A stretch of DNA of 64,000 nt, taken from contig DVJD01000116.1 in the NCBI GenBank assembly GCA_018710785.1, positions 1 to 64,000 on the forward strand. Direction: 5' to 3'. A program made the translations under genes and the position numbers. Shown piece by piece: positions 25,121-32,968 of this stretch. Below the pieces are notes generated by a model. The model ran no database searches, was not told the DNA's origin, and saw only the letters and a program-made list of their open reading frames with translations. Origin of the DNA: Candidatus Fimimorpha excrementavium. Its GTDB lineage: Bacteria > Bacillota > Clostridia > Lachnospirales > Lachnospiraceae. Position 1 is the stretch's first letter, and the number at the start of each line of letters is the position of its first letter.

Positions 25121-25149
25121 TTGACAAACAAAAGGTCTGTCAGTATACT
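25121..25149 (+). promoter_or_regulatory. Promoter of the lipase-like gene
   Basis: TTGACA (25121-25126), 17 bp, TATACT (25144-25149), starting 25 bp after the sigK stop. Confidence 0.88.
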
Positions 25150-25193
25150 AAAAAAGAAGCATTTTGATGATACAAACGGGAAAGGAGCAGTCC

Positions 25194-26120
25194 ATGAGAA
25201 AAGAAGAATTTTATATCAAGTCACGAAACGGAAAAGATCAGTTATACTGCAACCATTGGCTGGCAGAGGGACAGACGAAGGCTGTCGTGCAGATTGCCCA
25301 TGGAATGATTGAGCATATTCGGCGATATGAAGCATTTGCCCGTTTTTTAAATGAACATCAGATTGCTGTGATCGGACACGACCATCTGGGACATGGATAC
25401 TCCGCAAAAGAGGCGGAAGACCGAGGATATTTTTCAGATCAGGATGGAAGCAATCTTGTGATCCGGGATATGTATCAGATTACACGTTATGCCAGAAAAA
25501 GATACCCGGGAATTCCGATTATCCTTCTGGGGCACAGCATGGGCTCTTTTTTTGCCAGAAAATATATGACCGTATTTGGAAACCGGATCAATGGCGTCAT
25601 ACTTTTGGGTACGGGAAGTTATACATTTGCGGAGGCAGCAGCGGGGAAAGCTCTGGCAGCCGTGATCGGAAAAATCAAGGGAAAGCGTTTCCGCAGCCGC
25701 CTGCTGTACGAACTGATGCTGGGTTCCATGAATCGAAAAATACCAGATGCCAGAACGCCCCACGACTGGCTATCCAGGGACACAAAAGCGGTGGATGAAT
25801 ATGAACAGGATGAGCTGTGTCAGTTCCAGTTTTCAGCAGGGGCCTGCAGTGATTTCTTTTTGATACTGGCTGAGCTGGCATCCAAAAAATATTTTGACAG
25901 AATTCCAAAGCTGCTTCCCGTCTTTCTGGCATCCGGCAAAGAAGATCCGGTGGGAGATTACGGAAAAGGGGTAGAAAAAGTATATAAACAGTTTGTCAGC
26001 CTGGGAATCCGGGATTTGGAAATAAAATTATATGATGGGATGCGCCACGAACTGCTGAATGAAGTGGGGAAAGAAGAGGTTTATGACGATATTCTTTCCT
26101 GGCTGGAAAAGCGGTTTTGA
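25194..26120 (+). CDS. Alpha/beta hydrolase, monoacylglycerol-lipase-like
   Basis: 308 residues, cytoplasmic. It has the S33-type (serine aminopeptidase) pattern: VQIAHGMIEHIRRYEAFARFL, DHLGHGYSA, the nucleophile elbow GHSMGSF, an aspartate in GKEDPVGDYG and histidine in DGMRHELL. Such proteins hydrolyse monoacylglycerols or lysophospholipids; the substrate is not proven. Start ATG 25194 follows AAAGGAGCAG. Single-gene unit with its own promoter and terminator. Confidence 0.9.
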   Translation: MRKEEFYIKSRNGKDQLYCNHWLAEGQTKAVVQIAHGMIEHIRRYEAFARFLNEHQIAVIGHDHLGHGYSAKEAEDRGYFSDQDGSNLVIRDMYQITRYARKRYPGIPIILLGHSMGSFFARKYMTVFGNRINGVILLGTGSYTFAEAAAGKALAAVIGKIKGKRFRSRLLYELMLGSMNRKIPDARTPHDWLSRDTKAVDEYEQDELCQFQFSAGACSDFFLILAELASKKYFDRIPKLLPVFLASGKEDPVGDYGKGVEKVYKQFVSLGIRDLEIKLYDGMRHELLNEVGKEEVYDDILSWLEKRF

Positions 26121-26124
26121 CGGG

Positions 26125-26190
26125 ATGAGGGTGCTGCAGAATTTGTGACGATGCGATGTATATCACGAATCTGCAGCATCCTCATTTTTT
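26125..26190 (+). terminator. Terminator after the lipase-like gene
   Basis: ATGAGG-G-TGCTGCAGA (26125-26140) pairs with TCTGCAGCATCCTCAT at the right, GTGA pairs with TCAC, and TTTTTT follows. The arm resembles the palindromic family at 13688 and 45797 (about 15 of 21 positions). Confidence 0.85.
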
Positions 26191-26245
26191 CTGCAGTCCG
26201 CTGAATATCACCGCTCTGCATGCGAGAGGGGAAGATTTGACGAAT

Positions 26246-26318
26246 CGAACATATTTTCGAATAAGTCTTGCTTTTTAGGGAAAGCAATGGTATAATCAAA
26301 GAAACAAACGTATGTTCG
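26246..26318 (+). promoter_or_regulatory. Promoter with two LexA-like boxes before the DNA-repair pair
   Basis: TTGCTT (26268-26273), 17 bp, TATAAT (26291-26296). Two imperfect copies of the Gram-positive SOS box (CGAAC-N4-GTTCG type) flank it: CGAACATATTTTCG at 26246-26259, upstream of -35, and CAAACGTATGTTCG at 26305-26318, over the start of transcription. Each has one core mismatch. This would suit repression by LexA. Confidence 0.6.
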
Positions 26319-26328
26319 GAGGCGAAGT

Positions 26329-27675
26329 ATGAGGATTGCAGAAAGTATGGCGCTGTCAGAGAAACTTAGAATTTTGGCAGATGCCGCCAAGTATGATGTG
26401 GCATGTACATCCAGCGGAGTTGAAAGGAAAGGCGTCAAGGGAGCGATTGGAAGCGCTGTGTCGGCCGGGATCTGTCACAGTTTTGCGGCGGATGGGCGGT
26501 GTATCTCCCTTCTTAAGATTTTGATGACGAATGAATGTATTTTTGACTGTAAGTACTGTGTAAACCGAATATCCCGGGATACCGAGCGGGCGACATTCAC
26601 ACCCGATGAGATCTGTACCCTGACCATGGAGTTTTATAAACGCAATTATATTGAAGGGCTTTTTTTGAGCTCGGGAGTTCTGAAGAATCCCACTTATACG
26701 ATGGAACTGATGTACGAAGTGCTGTATAAACTGCGCACCCAATATCACTTTAATGGATACATTCACGTGAAGGGGATACCGGGGGCGGCGCCGGAAGTGA
26801 TCCAGCAGATAGGATATCTGACGGACCGCATGAGCGTCAATCTGGAGCTGCCTACCTCAGAAGGGATGAGGCGTCTGACTCCGCAGAAGACGAGAAAAAC
26901 GATTTTGAAACCGATGCGTCAGATACAGCTGGGGATTCAGAATCAGAAAAAAGAATGGCCGGTACCTTCCCATGCCCCGTCGTTTGTTCCGGCAGGACAG
27001 AGTACCCAGATGATCATAGGCGCCACGCCGGAGAGCGACTTTCAGATCGTATCGGTGGCAGAAGCTTTGTATGCCAATTATGATTTAAAACGAGTATTTT
27101 ATTCCGCTTATATTCCCATGGTACAGGATGAGGCTCTTCCGGCTCTTCCGGGAGGTCCTCCGCTTCTTCGGGAGCATCGTCTGTATCAGGCAGACTGGCT
27201 GCTTCGGTATTATGGATTTCAGGCCAGGGAGCTTTTATCGGAAGAACGGCCGAATTTTAACATTTTTCTGGATCCAAAGTGCGATTGGGCCGTGCGGCAT
27301 CTGGAATATTTCCCAGTGGAAGTGGGATGGGCCAGCTATCGTACGCTGCTTCGGGTTCCGGGCATCGGAGTAAAAAGCGCTCAGAGGATTCTGCGGGCAA
27401 GGAAGATAGGAAAGCTGGATTTTCCGGCTTTAAAAAAGATGGGAGTCGTATTGAAACGCGCCCAGTATTTTATCACATGCAATGGAAAGATGATGCATCC
27501 CGTCCGCATGGAAGAAAATTATATCACAAATCAGCTGACCTATACCGAGCAAAAAAAGAACTGGGAAATTTCCAACACGTCCTCCTACCGGCAGCTGTCC
27601 CTTTTTGATGACCAGAGTCTGACCGCAGAACCGGCAGAGGAGGATGGATGGAAGGCATTGAGCGGGCAGATGTGA
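26329..27675 (+). CDS. Putative DNA modification/repair radical SAM protein
   Basis: 448 residues. The radical-SAM cluster motif is C70-x3-C74-x2-C77 in ECIFDCKYC. The C-terminal part has a helix-hairpin-helix (RVPGIGVKSAQRILRARKIG), a DNA-binding element. It matches the radical SAM family that is nearly always paired with an uracil-DNA-glycosylase-like DUF4130 protein, and that partner follows 54 bp downstream. The reaction is not established in the family as far as I know. Start ATG 26329 follows GGAGGCGAAGT. Confidence 0.9.
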   Translation: MRIAESMALSEKLRILADAAKYDVACTSSGVERKGVKGAIGSAVSAGICHSFAADGRCISLLKILMTNECIFDCKYCVNRISRDTERATFTPDEICTLTMEFYKRNYIEGLFLSSGVLKNPTYTMELMYEVLYKLRTQYHFNGYIHVKGIPGAAPEVIQQIGYLTDRMSVNLELPTSEGMRRLTPQKTRKTILKPMRQIQLGIQNQKKEWPVPSHAPSFVPAGQSTQMIIGATPESDFQIVSVAEALYANYDLKRVFYSAYIPMVQDEALPALPGGPPLLREHRLYQADWLLRYYGFQARELLSEERPNFNIFLDPKCDWAVRHLEYFPVEVGWASYRTLLRVPGIGVKSAQRILRARKIGKLDFPALKKMGVVLKRAQYFITCNGKMMHPVRMEENYITNQLTYTEQKKNWEISNTSSYRQLSLFDDQSLTAEPAEEDGWKALSGQM

Positions 27676-27729
27676 AAGAGAGGAAGACAGCTTTTCTGTG
27701 TAATATTGTGACGAAGAGAGGGAGAGAAG

Positions 27730-28509
27730 ATGCTGGTGCTTTTATGTGCGGATGATTTTGAAACGATTCTGTGCGGAATCTATGATGCGTGGTGCCAAAA
27801 AGATCACAGCCAGGTTCGCCTGGAACTTTTGGAAACCTGCCAGAGGGAATTATTCTGTGATTATCGGGAAGTGGAAAGAGAAGAGATAAAGGCAGAAAAA
27901 GTGATACGATCTGTCAAACGAACATTGTCGGAGGAATATTTTGGCCGCCTGTATCAGATTTATTTAAGCTGTGATCCGGAAAAAGCCGATATTATGTATC
28001 GCTTTTTAATAAAAGGATTCGCTTATGGAAGACGGGCCCTGGATATGCTGCAGGATCGGGATATGGCCCGCGCATTTGAACTGACGAGGTTTGTGGGGAA
28101 TGAAAGCCATTTCATCGTGGAATTTCTGCGGTTTGAGAAAATGCCAAACGGAATCTATGCCGCTAAGATTAATCCGAAGAATCATGTTCTGCCAACCATT
28201 GCCGATCATTTTTCTGACCGGCTGAATCCGGAAAATTTTCTGATTTATGATGAAAACCGCGGCGTGGCGGTGGTGCATCCGGCGGGAAAACCGTGGTTTC
28301 TTATGAAATTGAAGAAAGAGGAGTGGAGGTCCGTATTCCAAAAAATGGAAGGGGAACGGCAGGGAGATACCGATGGGAAGGAGGACTACAGAGACCTTTG
28401 GAAATTATTTGTGGATACCATTGCGGTGGAAGGACGAATCAATCCCAAACTGCAAAGGCAGATGCTGCCCTATCGCTATCGCGGACATATGCCGGAATTT
28501 GATCATTAA
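27730..28509 (+). CDS. DUF4130 DNA-repair protein linked to the radical SAM gene
   Basis: 259 residues. It starts MLVLLCADDFETILCGIYDAW and contains PTIADHFSDRLNPENFLIYDENRG, typical of the DUF4130 family annotated as a putative DNA-repair protein, which has an uracil-DNA-glycosylase-like region in longer relatives. The start is ATG 27730 behind GAGGGAGAGAAG. It is the second gene of the pair, probably under the same LexA-like control. The biochemical activity is unknown. Confidence 0.87.
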   Translation: MLVLLCADDFETILCGIYDAWCQKDHSQVRLELLETCQRELFCDYREVEREEIKAEKVIRSVKRTLSEEYFGRLYQIYLSCDPEKADIMYRFLIKGFAYGRRALDMLQDRDMARAFELTRFVGNESHFIVEFLRFEKMPNGIYAAKINPKNHVLPTIADHFSDRLNPENFLIYDENRGVAVVHPAGKPWFLMKLKKEEWRSVFQKMEGERQGDTDGKEDYRDLWKLFVDTIAVEGRINPKLQRQMLPYRYRGHMPEFDH

Positions 28510-28651
28510 GGATGGACTTTGGGGGAAGTGGGTGCTATACTGGAGTGGAAAACAAAGGTATCGTCCGGCAGGTCCTGTCCCGGCGGCTGAAGCAGAAAGG
28601 CTGCAGGGTATACGCGGCCAGCAGTGCCGGACCGCAGAATAAGAGGTAGAT

Positions 28652-29257
28652 ATGATTAATACGATTATTTTTGACATTGGAAATGTACTGGCAAGGTATG
28701 ACTGGAAGGGATATCTTCGTCGCTTGGGATTCTCTGATGAGGTATGCGGAAAAATAGGGCAGGCGGTATTTGAAAATCCCCTGTGGCAGGAATTTGATCG
28801 AGGAGTTCTGGGGGATAAAAATGTGGAACAAAAATGCCGGGATTTGCTGCCGGAGTATTCCGTCGAAATGGATCAGGTTTTTTCCAATCTGGAGGACCTG
28901 GTATATGAGTGCGGCTATGCCGTAGGATGGATACAGAGTCTGAAGGCCAAGGGATATAAGGTATATGTTCTGTCTAACTATGGAAGAACATTGTTTGGTT
29001 ATGCCAGAACGAATTTCCGTTTCCTTCATTATATCGATGGCGGTGTGATTTCCTATGAGGTTCAATACATCAAACCAGAGATACAGATTTATGAACGCCT
29101 GATTCAGAAATATGGTATCCGGCCCCAGGAGGCCGTTTTTCTGGATGATACGGCAGAAAATCTTCCACCGGCACGGAAGCTTGGAATGCGGACCATCCAT
29201 GTGACCAGCCATCAGGCGGCTGTGGAAGAACTGAAGAAATTGGGCATAGAATCGTAA
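28652..29257 (+). CDS. HAD-family hydrolase, subfamily IA
   Basis: 201 residues. Motif I is IFDIGNVLARYDW (the second aspartate is replaced by asparagine, DxGN, common in this subgroup), motif II VLSNYG, lysine in YIKPEIQIYERL, and motif IV VFLDDTAEN. The usual activities are small phosphatase or dehalogenase-like; the substrate is unknown. Start ATG 28652 has AGAGGTAG close upstream. Confidence 0.88.
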   Translation: MINTIIFDIGNVLARYDWKGYLRRLGFSDEVCGKIGQAVFENPLWQEFDRGVLGDKNVEQKCRDLLPEYSVEMDQVFSNLEDLVYECGYAVGWIQSLKAKGYKVYVLSNYGRTLFGYARTNFRFLHYIDGGVISYEVQYIKPEIQIYERLIQKYGIRPQEAVFLDDTAENLPPARKLGMRTIHVTSHQAAVEELKKLGIES

Positions 29258-29326
29258 CCGGCTCTTCGGTTATGAGCAAGTAGCGAAGCGGATGGCGAAT
29301 ATCCGCTTGACTGGAGGTGCAAAGCA

Positions 29327-29884
29327 ATGAAATGGATGATTGCATCGGACATTCACGGTTCCGCATATTTTGGCGCGAAACTGGCCGATCGATTTGAGAA
29401 AGAAGGGGCGCAGCGTCTGATTCTTCTGGGAGATCTTTTGTATCACGGTCCCAGAAATGATTTGCCCGAGGGATATGCGCCAAAGGAATTGATTCCGATT
29501 TTGAATGGTTTAAAAGACAGGATTTTCTGCGTTCGCGGAAATTGTGATTCCGAAGTGGACCAAATGGTACTGGAATTTCCGATCCTGTCCGATTATGCTG
29601 TCTTTGCAGTGGGAGATACCATTCTATACGCGACCCATGGTCATATCTTCCATGAAGGGCATATGCCGCCGCTGAAAAAGGGAAGCTGTTTTCTGTATGG
29701 CCATACCCACATCCCCGAGATGAAAGAAAAAGATGGGTATCTGTTTTTGAATCCGGGTTCGGTATCCATTCCGAAAGGCGGAAGTGAAAACAGCTACATG
29801 ATTTTTGAAGACGGCATCGTTCGCCTGGTATCACTGGATGGCAGGACTTTAATGGAATCAGGGAAGTATTGCACAGAGCAATAA
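29327..29884 (+). CDS. yfcE: YfcE-like phosphodiesterase
   Basis: 185 residues, the length of E. coli YfcE. Metal motifs are SDIHGS, GDLLYHGPRNDLP, GNCD, HGH and GHTHIP. The GPRN segment is characteristic of YfcE, which hydrolyses phosphodiesters in vitro. Start ATG 29327 follows GGAGGTGC. A small hairpin (AGCGGAT/ATCCGCT) lies between the preceding HAD gene and this start. Confidence 0.9.
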   Translation: MKWMIASDIHGSAYFGAKLADRFEKEGAQRLILLGDLLYHGPRNDLPEGYAPKELIPILNGLKDRIFCVRGNCDSEVDQMVLEFPILSDYAVFAVGDTILYATHGHIFHEGHMPPLKKGSCFLYGHTHIPEMKEKDGYLFLNPGSVSIPKGGSENSYMIFEDGIVRLVSLDGRTLMESGKYCTEQ

Positions 29885-30202
29885 GCCAGGGACTTGTCCG
29901 GCCGCGAAACGGTTTTCTGATTATGGGGCGGACTATGAATATCCGCTTGATAAAATAGCCGCTGCTTTTCTGCTGATGGGCAGTAAAGCGGGGCTGCTTT
30001 ATTAGAAAGAATAAAAAAGAAAAGAGTGTTCTTCAGCAAAATGTTTTGCAGGAAAATGCGGAAAACAATTCTATTTGCAATTCAATTATTATCATGACAG
30101 ATCCCAGGAAAGAGTGAAAGTATTTTATTAGGGCCATCAATGGGCGATCTGCGCCCATTGCCCTTTCAAAAAAGAATATGGTGATAGAAAAGAGGAAACG
30201 TG
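29885..30202. other. Intergenic region with a hairpin
   Basis: About 320 bp with no gene. It becomes AT-rich after 30000. At 30139-30156 CAATGGGCG and CGCCCATTG form a perfect nine-base stem around a 5-nt loop, flanked by AGGG/CCCT and followed by TTTC; it resembles a weak terminator placed just before comM. A consensus promoter was not seen. Confidence 0.5.
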
Positions 30203-31741
30203 ATGTTTGGTAAGGTAATCAGTGCAGCAGTGGTAGGAATTGAGGGCGTTTTGGTGCAGGTGGAGGCGGATATCAGCAATGGCCTGCCATCGTTTGATAT
30301 GGTGGGGTATCTGGGAGCAGAGGTAAAGGAGGCCAGAGAACGGGTGAGAACCGCTCTTCGAAATTCCGGTTTTGTGATTCCGCCCAGCCGCATCACTGTG
30401 AATCTTTCTCCGGCCAATTTAAGAAAACAGGGAAATGGATTTGATCTGCCGATTGCAGTCGCGTTATTGCGGGCAGCAGGCTATCTGACAAAGGAAGAGG
30501 TGGATGGAATTCTGTTTGCGGGAGAGCTGAGTCTGGATGGTTCTCTGAAGGGGATCCGCGGTGTACTGTCCCTGGCTTCGTGTGCGGAAGAAAGCGGGAT
30601 ACAAACAGTGATGGTACCCGGGGAAAATGCCAGGGAGGCGGCGATTGTCAGCGGAATCGCCTCCTACGGTGTGTCCAGTCTGACGGAAGCAGTAAACTAT
30701 TTAAAAACACTGGATGAGCGGACTCCGGTGAAGATAAATGGGGAAGAGCTTTTAAAGCAAAATATGGAATATTCCATGGATTTCACAGAAATAAATGGTC
30801 AGAAGACGGTAAAACGGGCAGCGGAGGTGGCGGCGGCCGGGTTCCATAATCTGCTCTATATTGGCCCTCCGGGGTCGGGAAAAACCATGGCAGCGAAACG
30901 GATTCCTACGATCCTTCCTGCCCTGACACTGCAGGAAAGTGTGGAGCTGTCGAAAGTATACAGTATAGCGGGGCTTTTGCCAGCGGGAGAAGCCTTGATT
31001 ACAAAACGGCCGTTTCGGAATCCGCATCACACCATGTCGGCCGTATCCCTGGTGGGAGGGGGAAGGACGCCGAAGCCGGGAGAAATCAGCCTGGCAGGAA
31101 AAGGCATCTTATTTTTAGATGAGCTTCCTGAATTTCAGAGAGAGACGCTGGAAATTTTGCGGCAGCCACTGGAAGACAGAAGAGTGGTGATATCCAGAGT
31201 ATATGGGACATATACATATCCGGCGGATTTTCAGCTGATATGCGCCATGAATCCATGTAAGTGCGGTTATTATCCCGATCGTACCAAATGCCGCTGCAGC
31301 GAATCAGAGATCCGCAGATATCTTGGACGGATTTCCAAGCCCCTTTTGGATCGGATTGATATTTGTGTGGAAACACCGCAGGTGGAATATGAGGATTTGG
31401 TGAAGAAGAACAAGGAAGAAGGATCAGCCAGTATCCGGGCACGCGTGGAGAAGGCCATGGAGATCCAGAAAAAAAGGTATGAAAAAGAGACATTTCTTTT
31501 CAATTCCCAATTAAGCGGAAAAAAAGTAAAGCAGTATTGTATTCTGGACGAAAAGGGAAGAGCCTTGATGGAACAGGCGTTTTCCTGTATGAAGCTCAGT
31601 GCGCGATCCTATGAGAAAATATTGAAAGTGGCCAGAACGATTGCCGACTTGGATGGAGAGGAAACGATTCATTCCTCCCATTTGGCGGAGGCGATCAGCT
31701 ATCGTGAGGTGGATCAAAAATATTGGGGAGGCAGCGTATGA
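30203..31741 (+). CDS. YifB/ComM family Mg-chelatase-like ATPase
   Basis: 512 residues. The order is an N-terminal Lon-like domain (GLPSFDMVGYLGAEVKEARERVR), an AAA+ domain with Walker A GPPGSGKT, Walker B LFLDELPEF, a cysteine cluster (CGYYPDRTKCRC) and a C-terminal Mg-chelatase domain. ComM helps branch migration during natural transformation in Gram-negatives; here it sits directly upstream of dprA. Start ATG 30203 follows AGAGGAAACG, although a GTG directly before it could be used. Confidence 0.9.
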   Translation: MFGKVISAAVVGIEGVLVQVEADISNGLPSFDMVGYLGAEVKEARERVRTALRNSGFVIPPSRITVNLSPANLRKQGNGFDLPIAVALLRAAGYLTKEEVDGILFAGELSLDGSLKGIRGVLSLASCAEESGIQTVMVPGENAREAAIVSGIASYGVSSLTEAVNYLKTLDERTPVKINGEELLKQNMEYSMDFTEINGQKTVKRAAEVAAAGFHNLLYIGPPGSGKTMAAKRIPTILPALTLQESVELSKVYSIAGLLPAGEALITKRPFRNPHHTMSAVSLVGGGRTPKPGEISLAGKGILFLDELPEFQRETLEILRQPLEDRRVVISRVYGTYTYPADFQLICAMNPCKCGYYPDRTKCRCSESEIRRYLGRISKPLLDRIDICVETPQVEYEDLVKKNKEEGSASIRARVEKAMEIQKKRYEKETFLFNSQLSGKKVKQYCILDEKGRALMEQAFSCMKLSARSYEKILKVARTIADLDGEETIHSSHLAEAISYREVDQKYWGGSV

Positions 31742-32829
31742 CAAAGAAAGAATATTGGTATTGGCTGTGCCATATAGATGGTTTGGGGAGTGTTCGGATC
31801 AAAAAATTGCTGGACTATTTTGAGGAGCCGGAGGGGATTTTCCGGGCCGGCAAAACGGAGATGGAAGCATGTAAAATCCTGCCGTCGCGTCTGGTGGAAA
31901 GCTGGTATACTGCAAAAAAAGATGCACACAAGATAGTCAGCGGCATGGAGCGGCTGTCTCAAAGAGGAATCACCTTTTTGTCCAGGGATGATCCCAACTA
32001 TCCGGAACGATTGAAGGAAATCTACGATCCGCCCTGCGGTCTGTACGTGAAGGGAAGCATGGAAACGTTCCATAGGCCTTGTGCAGCGATTGTGGGCGCC
32101 AGGCAGTGTACAGAATACGGAAGAGAAGCGGCGCGTTATTTCGGAAGAGTCTTGGCAAATGCCGGATTTTCCATAGTCAGCGGCATGGCTGTAGGAATCG
32201 ATGCGGCAGGTCACAGAGGGGCATTGGATGGAAGCCATTCCACCTTCGCGGTGCTGGCGTCCAACGTGGATGTATGCTATCCGCGGGAAAATATTGGGAT
32301 GTATATGGAAATCCAGAAACGCGGCGCCATCTTATCCGAGTTTGACGGCCAAAAAGTGGTTCCCGGATTATTTCCATTGCGGAACCGCATCATCAGCGGC
32401 ATGGCGGACTGTGTCCTTGTGATAGAAGCCAGGGAGAAAAGCGGATCGCTGATTACGGCGGATCTGGCTCTGGACCAGGGACGGGAGGTATTTGCCCTGC
32501 CGGGGAGGATCTGTGATCCCATCAGCAGCGGATGCAATGAGCTGATCAAAAGCGGAGCACAGATTTTGACGAAACCGGAAGATATCCTTTCCTGTTTTCA
32601 TATGGAAGATAAAAAAAATTTGAATCAAACGTTAAAAAAAGAAGCGTTGTCATCCATGGAAGAATTCGTATTGGGGTACCTGGGACCAGAAGAGAAACAC
32701 GTGGAACAGTTGCTTTATGAAACGGGACTTCCCATATCGGCTCTGATGGAAGCATTGCTCCAGTTAGAGATCAAAAACTATGTAAGACAACCGGCAAAAA
32801 ATTACTATTCGTTTATAAAATTTTCATAA
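31738..32829 (+). CDS. dprA: DNA processing protein DprA
   Basis: 363 residues. DprA loads RecA on incoming single-stranded DNA. The Rossmann-like core is seen in CAAIVGARQCTEYGREAARYFG, SGMAVGIDAAGHRGAL and PLRNRIISGMADCVLVIEA; a C-terminal winged helix follows. The start ATG overlaps the comM stop as ATGA, with TTGGGGAGG upstream. This coupling points to a shared role of the two proteins in handling DNA. Confidence 0.95.
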   Translation: MTKKEYWYWLCHIDGLGSVRIKKLLDYFEEPEGIFRAGKTEMEACKILPSRLVESWYTAKKDAHKIVSGMERLSQRGITFLSRDDPNYPERLKEIYDPPCGLYVKGSMETFHRPCAAIVGARQCTEYGREAARYFGRVLANAGFSIVSGMAVGIDAAGHRGALDGSHSTFAVLASNVDVCYPRENIGMYMEIQKRGAILSEFDGQKVVPGLFPLRNRIISGMADCVLVIEAREKSGSLITADLALDQGREVFALPGRICDPISSGCNELIKSGAQILTKPEDILSCFHMEDKKNLNQTLKKEALSSMEEFVLGYLGPEEKHVEQLLYETGLPISALMEALLQLEIKNYVRQPAKNYYSFIKFS

Positions 32830-32868
32830 TTTTGGAGAAAATGAAAACAAAGAAAATTAAAAAAATGC

Positions 32869-32897
32869 TTGCCATTCCAGAGAACTTGTATTATAGT
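32869..32897 (+). promoter_or_regulatory. Promoter of topA
   Basis: TTGCCA (32869-32874), 17 bp, TATAGT (32892-32897), in the AT-rich gap after dprA. Confidence 0.7.
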
Positions 32898-32968
32898 GAG
32901 TAACGTTTAGGCAAAGTGCCAAAAGAGGAATAGAAGATTCGTTTTTTCAGCAGTAGAAAGGAGAAGCG

